Of a DNA stretch of 6,344 nucleotides, positions 5,478-6,344 are shown piece after piece. Both the position numbers and the translations under genes were made by a program. The stretch's first letter is position 1. Each line of letters opens with the position of its first letter. This DNA comes from an uncultured Burkholderiales bacterium (GTDB lineage: Bacteria; Pseudomonadota; Gammaproteobacteria; Burkholderiales; Burkholderiaceae_D): the NCBI GenBank assembly GCA_937872165.1, contig CALMOR010000078.1, positions 1 to 6,344 of the forward strand. Reading direction: 5' to 3'. Under the pieces are notes generated by a model. That model saw only the letters and a list, made by a program, of their open reading frames with translations, was not told where the DNA came from and did no database searches.

Positions 5478-6344
5478 ATGCAGACCGACCTGAGTCCCGC
5501 CTTCAAGGGCACGCGCGACGGCGAGGCCGCCGAAGCCATCCTCCGCAAGTGCGTCCATTGCGGCTTCTGCACGGCCACCTGTCCCACCTACCAGCTGCTC
5601 GGCAACGAGCTCGACGGTCCGCGCGGCCGCATCTATCTCATCAAGCAGATGCTGGAAGGCGCCGACGTGACGCGGGCGACGCAAGGGCATCTCGATCGCT
5701 GCCTGACCTGCCGCAACTGCGAGACCACCTGCCCGAGCGGCGTCGACTACGGCCGGCTGGTCGACATCGGAAGGCGGCTCGTCGACCAGCGCGTCGAGCG
5801 CCCGGTCGGCGAGAAGGTGGTGCGCTGGCTGCTGAAGGAAGGGCTGACGTCGCCGCTCTTCGGACCGGCGATGAAGGTCGGCCAGCGCCTGCGGCCTCTG
5901 CTGCCGCACGCGTTGAAGAACAAGGTGCCGATGGCCGCGTCCGCCGCCCGCCGCTCGCGGCCCACGACCGGGCATCGCCGCAAGATGCTGATGCTCGGCG
6001 GCTGCGTGCAGCCGGCGATGCTGCCGAACGTCAACCGCGCGACGGCCCGTGTCCTCGACGCGGCCGGCATCGAGACGATCGTCGCGCGCGGCGAGGGCTG
6101 CTGCGGAGCGCTGCGCACGCACCTCGACGACCACGAAGGCGGCCGCGACGACATGCGCCGCAACGTCGACGCGTGGTGGCCGCAGGTCGAGGCCGGTGGC
6201 GTCGAAGCGATCGTGACGAACGCTTCGGGGTGCGGCGTGATGGTCAAGGACTACGGACACGCGCTCGCTGACGACCCGGCCTATGCGGAGAAGGCCGCTC
6301 GCATCGGCGCGATGACGATCGACGTCGGCGAGCTGCTGCCCGAG
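5478..6344 (+). CDS. glcF: Glycolate oxidase, iron-sulfur subunit GlcF (partial, 3' end cut by window)
   Basis: The first 289 codons are present, about 70% of a usual GlcF (E. coli about 407). This subunit carries electrons from the flavin subunits toward the membrane respiratory chain. Two ferredoxin-type clusters are visible: Cys25, 28, 31, 35 followed by Pro (CVHCGFCTATCP) and Cys75, 78, 81, 85 followed by Pro (CLTCRNCETTCP), each typical of a [4Fe-4S] centre. DGPRGRIYLIKQMLEG (46-61) lies between them. The first cysteine-rich CCG domain begins at GGC (Cys176), with GCCG (Cys208, Cys209) and SGCGVM (Cys252); its last CXXC is reduced to CGVM, as I recall for E. coli GlcF too. The second CCG domain should lie beyond the window. 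The ATG is 3 nt after the glcE stop; only a weak GGA (5465-5467) precedes it, so coupling to glcE is likely. Confidence 0.95.
   Translation, partial: MQTDLSPAFKGTRDGEAAEAILRKCVHCGFCTATCPTYQLLGNELDGPRGRIYLIKQMLEGADVTRATQGHLDRCLTCRNCETTCPSGVDYGRLVDIGRRLVDQRVERPVGEKVVRWLLKEGLTSPLFGPAMKVGQRLRPLLPHALKNKVPMAASAARRSRPTTGHRRKMLMLGGCVQPAMLPNVNRATARVLDAAGIETIVARGEGCCGALRTHLDDHEGGRDDMRRNVDAWWPQVEAGGVEAIVTNASGCGVMVKDYGHALADDPAYAEKAARIGAMTIDVGELLPE

Noticed and set aside
4347..6260. Long minus-strand open frame (637 codons) opposite glcE and glcF
   Set aside because: Same reason: an antisense shadow with low-complexity Arg/Ala-rich translation, while the + strand shows clear GlcE and GlcF motifs.
4634..6271. 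Plus-strand open frame of 545 codons across glcE and glcF
   Set aside because: Out of frame with both subunits; no domain, Arg/Ala-rich translation.
1..6344. Mobile element, CRISPR array, tRNA or rRNA, or a novel defence or biosynthetic system
   Set aside because: No transposase, terminal repeats, spaced repeats or RNA gene signatures were seen; the genes form an ordinary glycolate/lactate utilisation locus.

Overview
The window carries one coherent catabolic locus, all on the + strand: a LysR-type regulator (165-1046), a 165-bp regulatory gap, then a tightly packed operon of a 2-hydroxy-acid permease of the LldP/GlcA family (1212-2873), glcD (2884-4386), glcE (4386-5474) and the first 289 codons of glcF (5478 to the window edge). 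Base composition is very GC-rich with strong G/C bias at third codon positions. Together with the gene content this suggests a high-GC proteobacterium, probably a betaproteobacterium of the Burkholderiales type. That placement is an inference; nothing in the window fixes the taxon.

Layout: 1-164 is upstream sequence with a short AT-rich island (about 5-30) holding two small dyads, one with LysR-box geometry, and otherwise featureless GC-rich DNA up to the lysR start. 1047-1211 separates lysR from the permease gene. It contains a spaced GCATCC repeat, a weak -10-like hexamer, and two perfect inverted repeats that share three bases and so cannot both fold. A good Shine-Dalgarno sits just before the permease. 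From there the genes are 10 bp apart (permease/glcD), overlap by 1 nt (glcD/glcE) or are 3 bp apart (glcE/glcF), so a single transcript with translational coupling is likely.

How it works together: the permease brings in glycolate and/or lactate by proton symport. The GlcDEF complex (FAD subunit GlcD, FAD-binding-type subunit GlcE, iron-sulfur subunit GlcF) oxidises glycolate to glyoxylate, and in known homologues also D-lactate to pyruvate, passing electrons to the respiratory chain. The LysR protein is the obvious candidate regulator. In E. coli the glc operon is instead controlled by the GntR-family protein GlcC, and its permease gene glcA comes last, so both the regulator type and the gene order differ here.

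This is a recognisable metabolic operon rather than an unknown system. The observations most worth a second look are the overlapping inverted repeats in the permease leader, the LysR/glc pairing, and an Asp in place of the usual Gly in a conserved permease motif.
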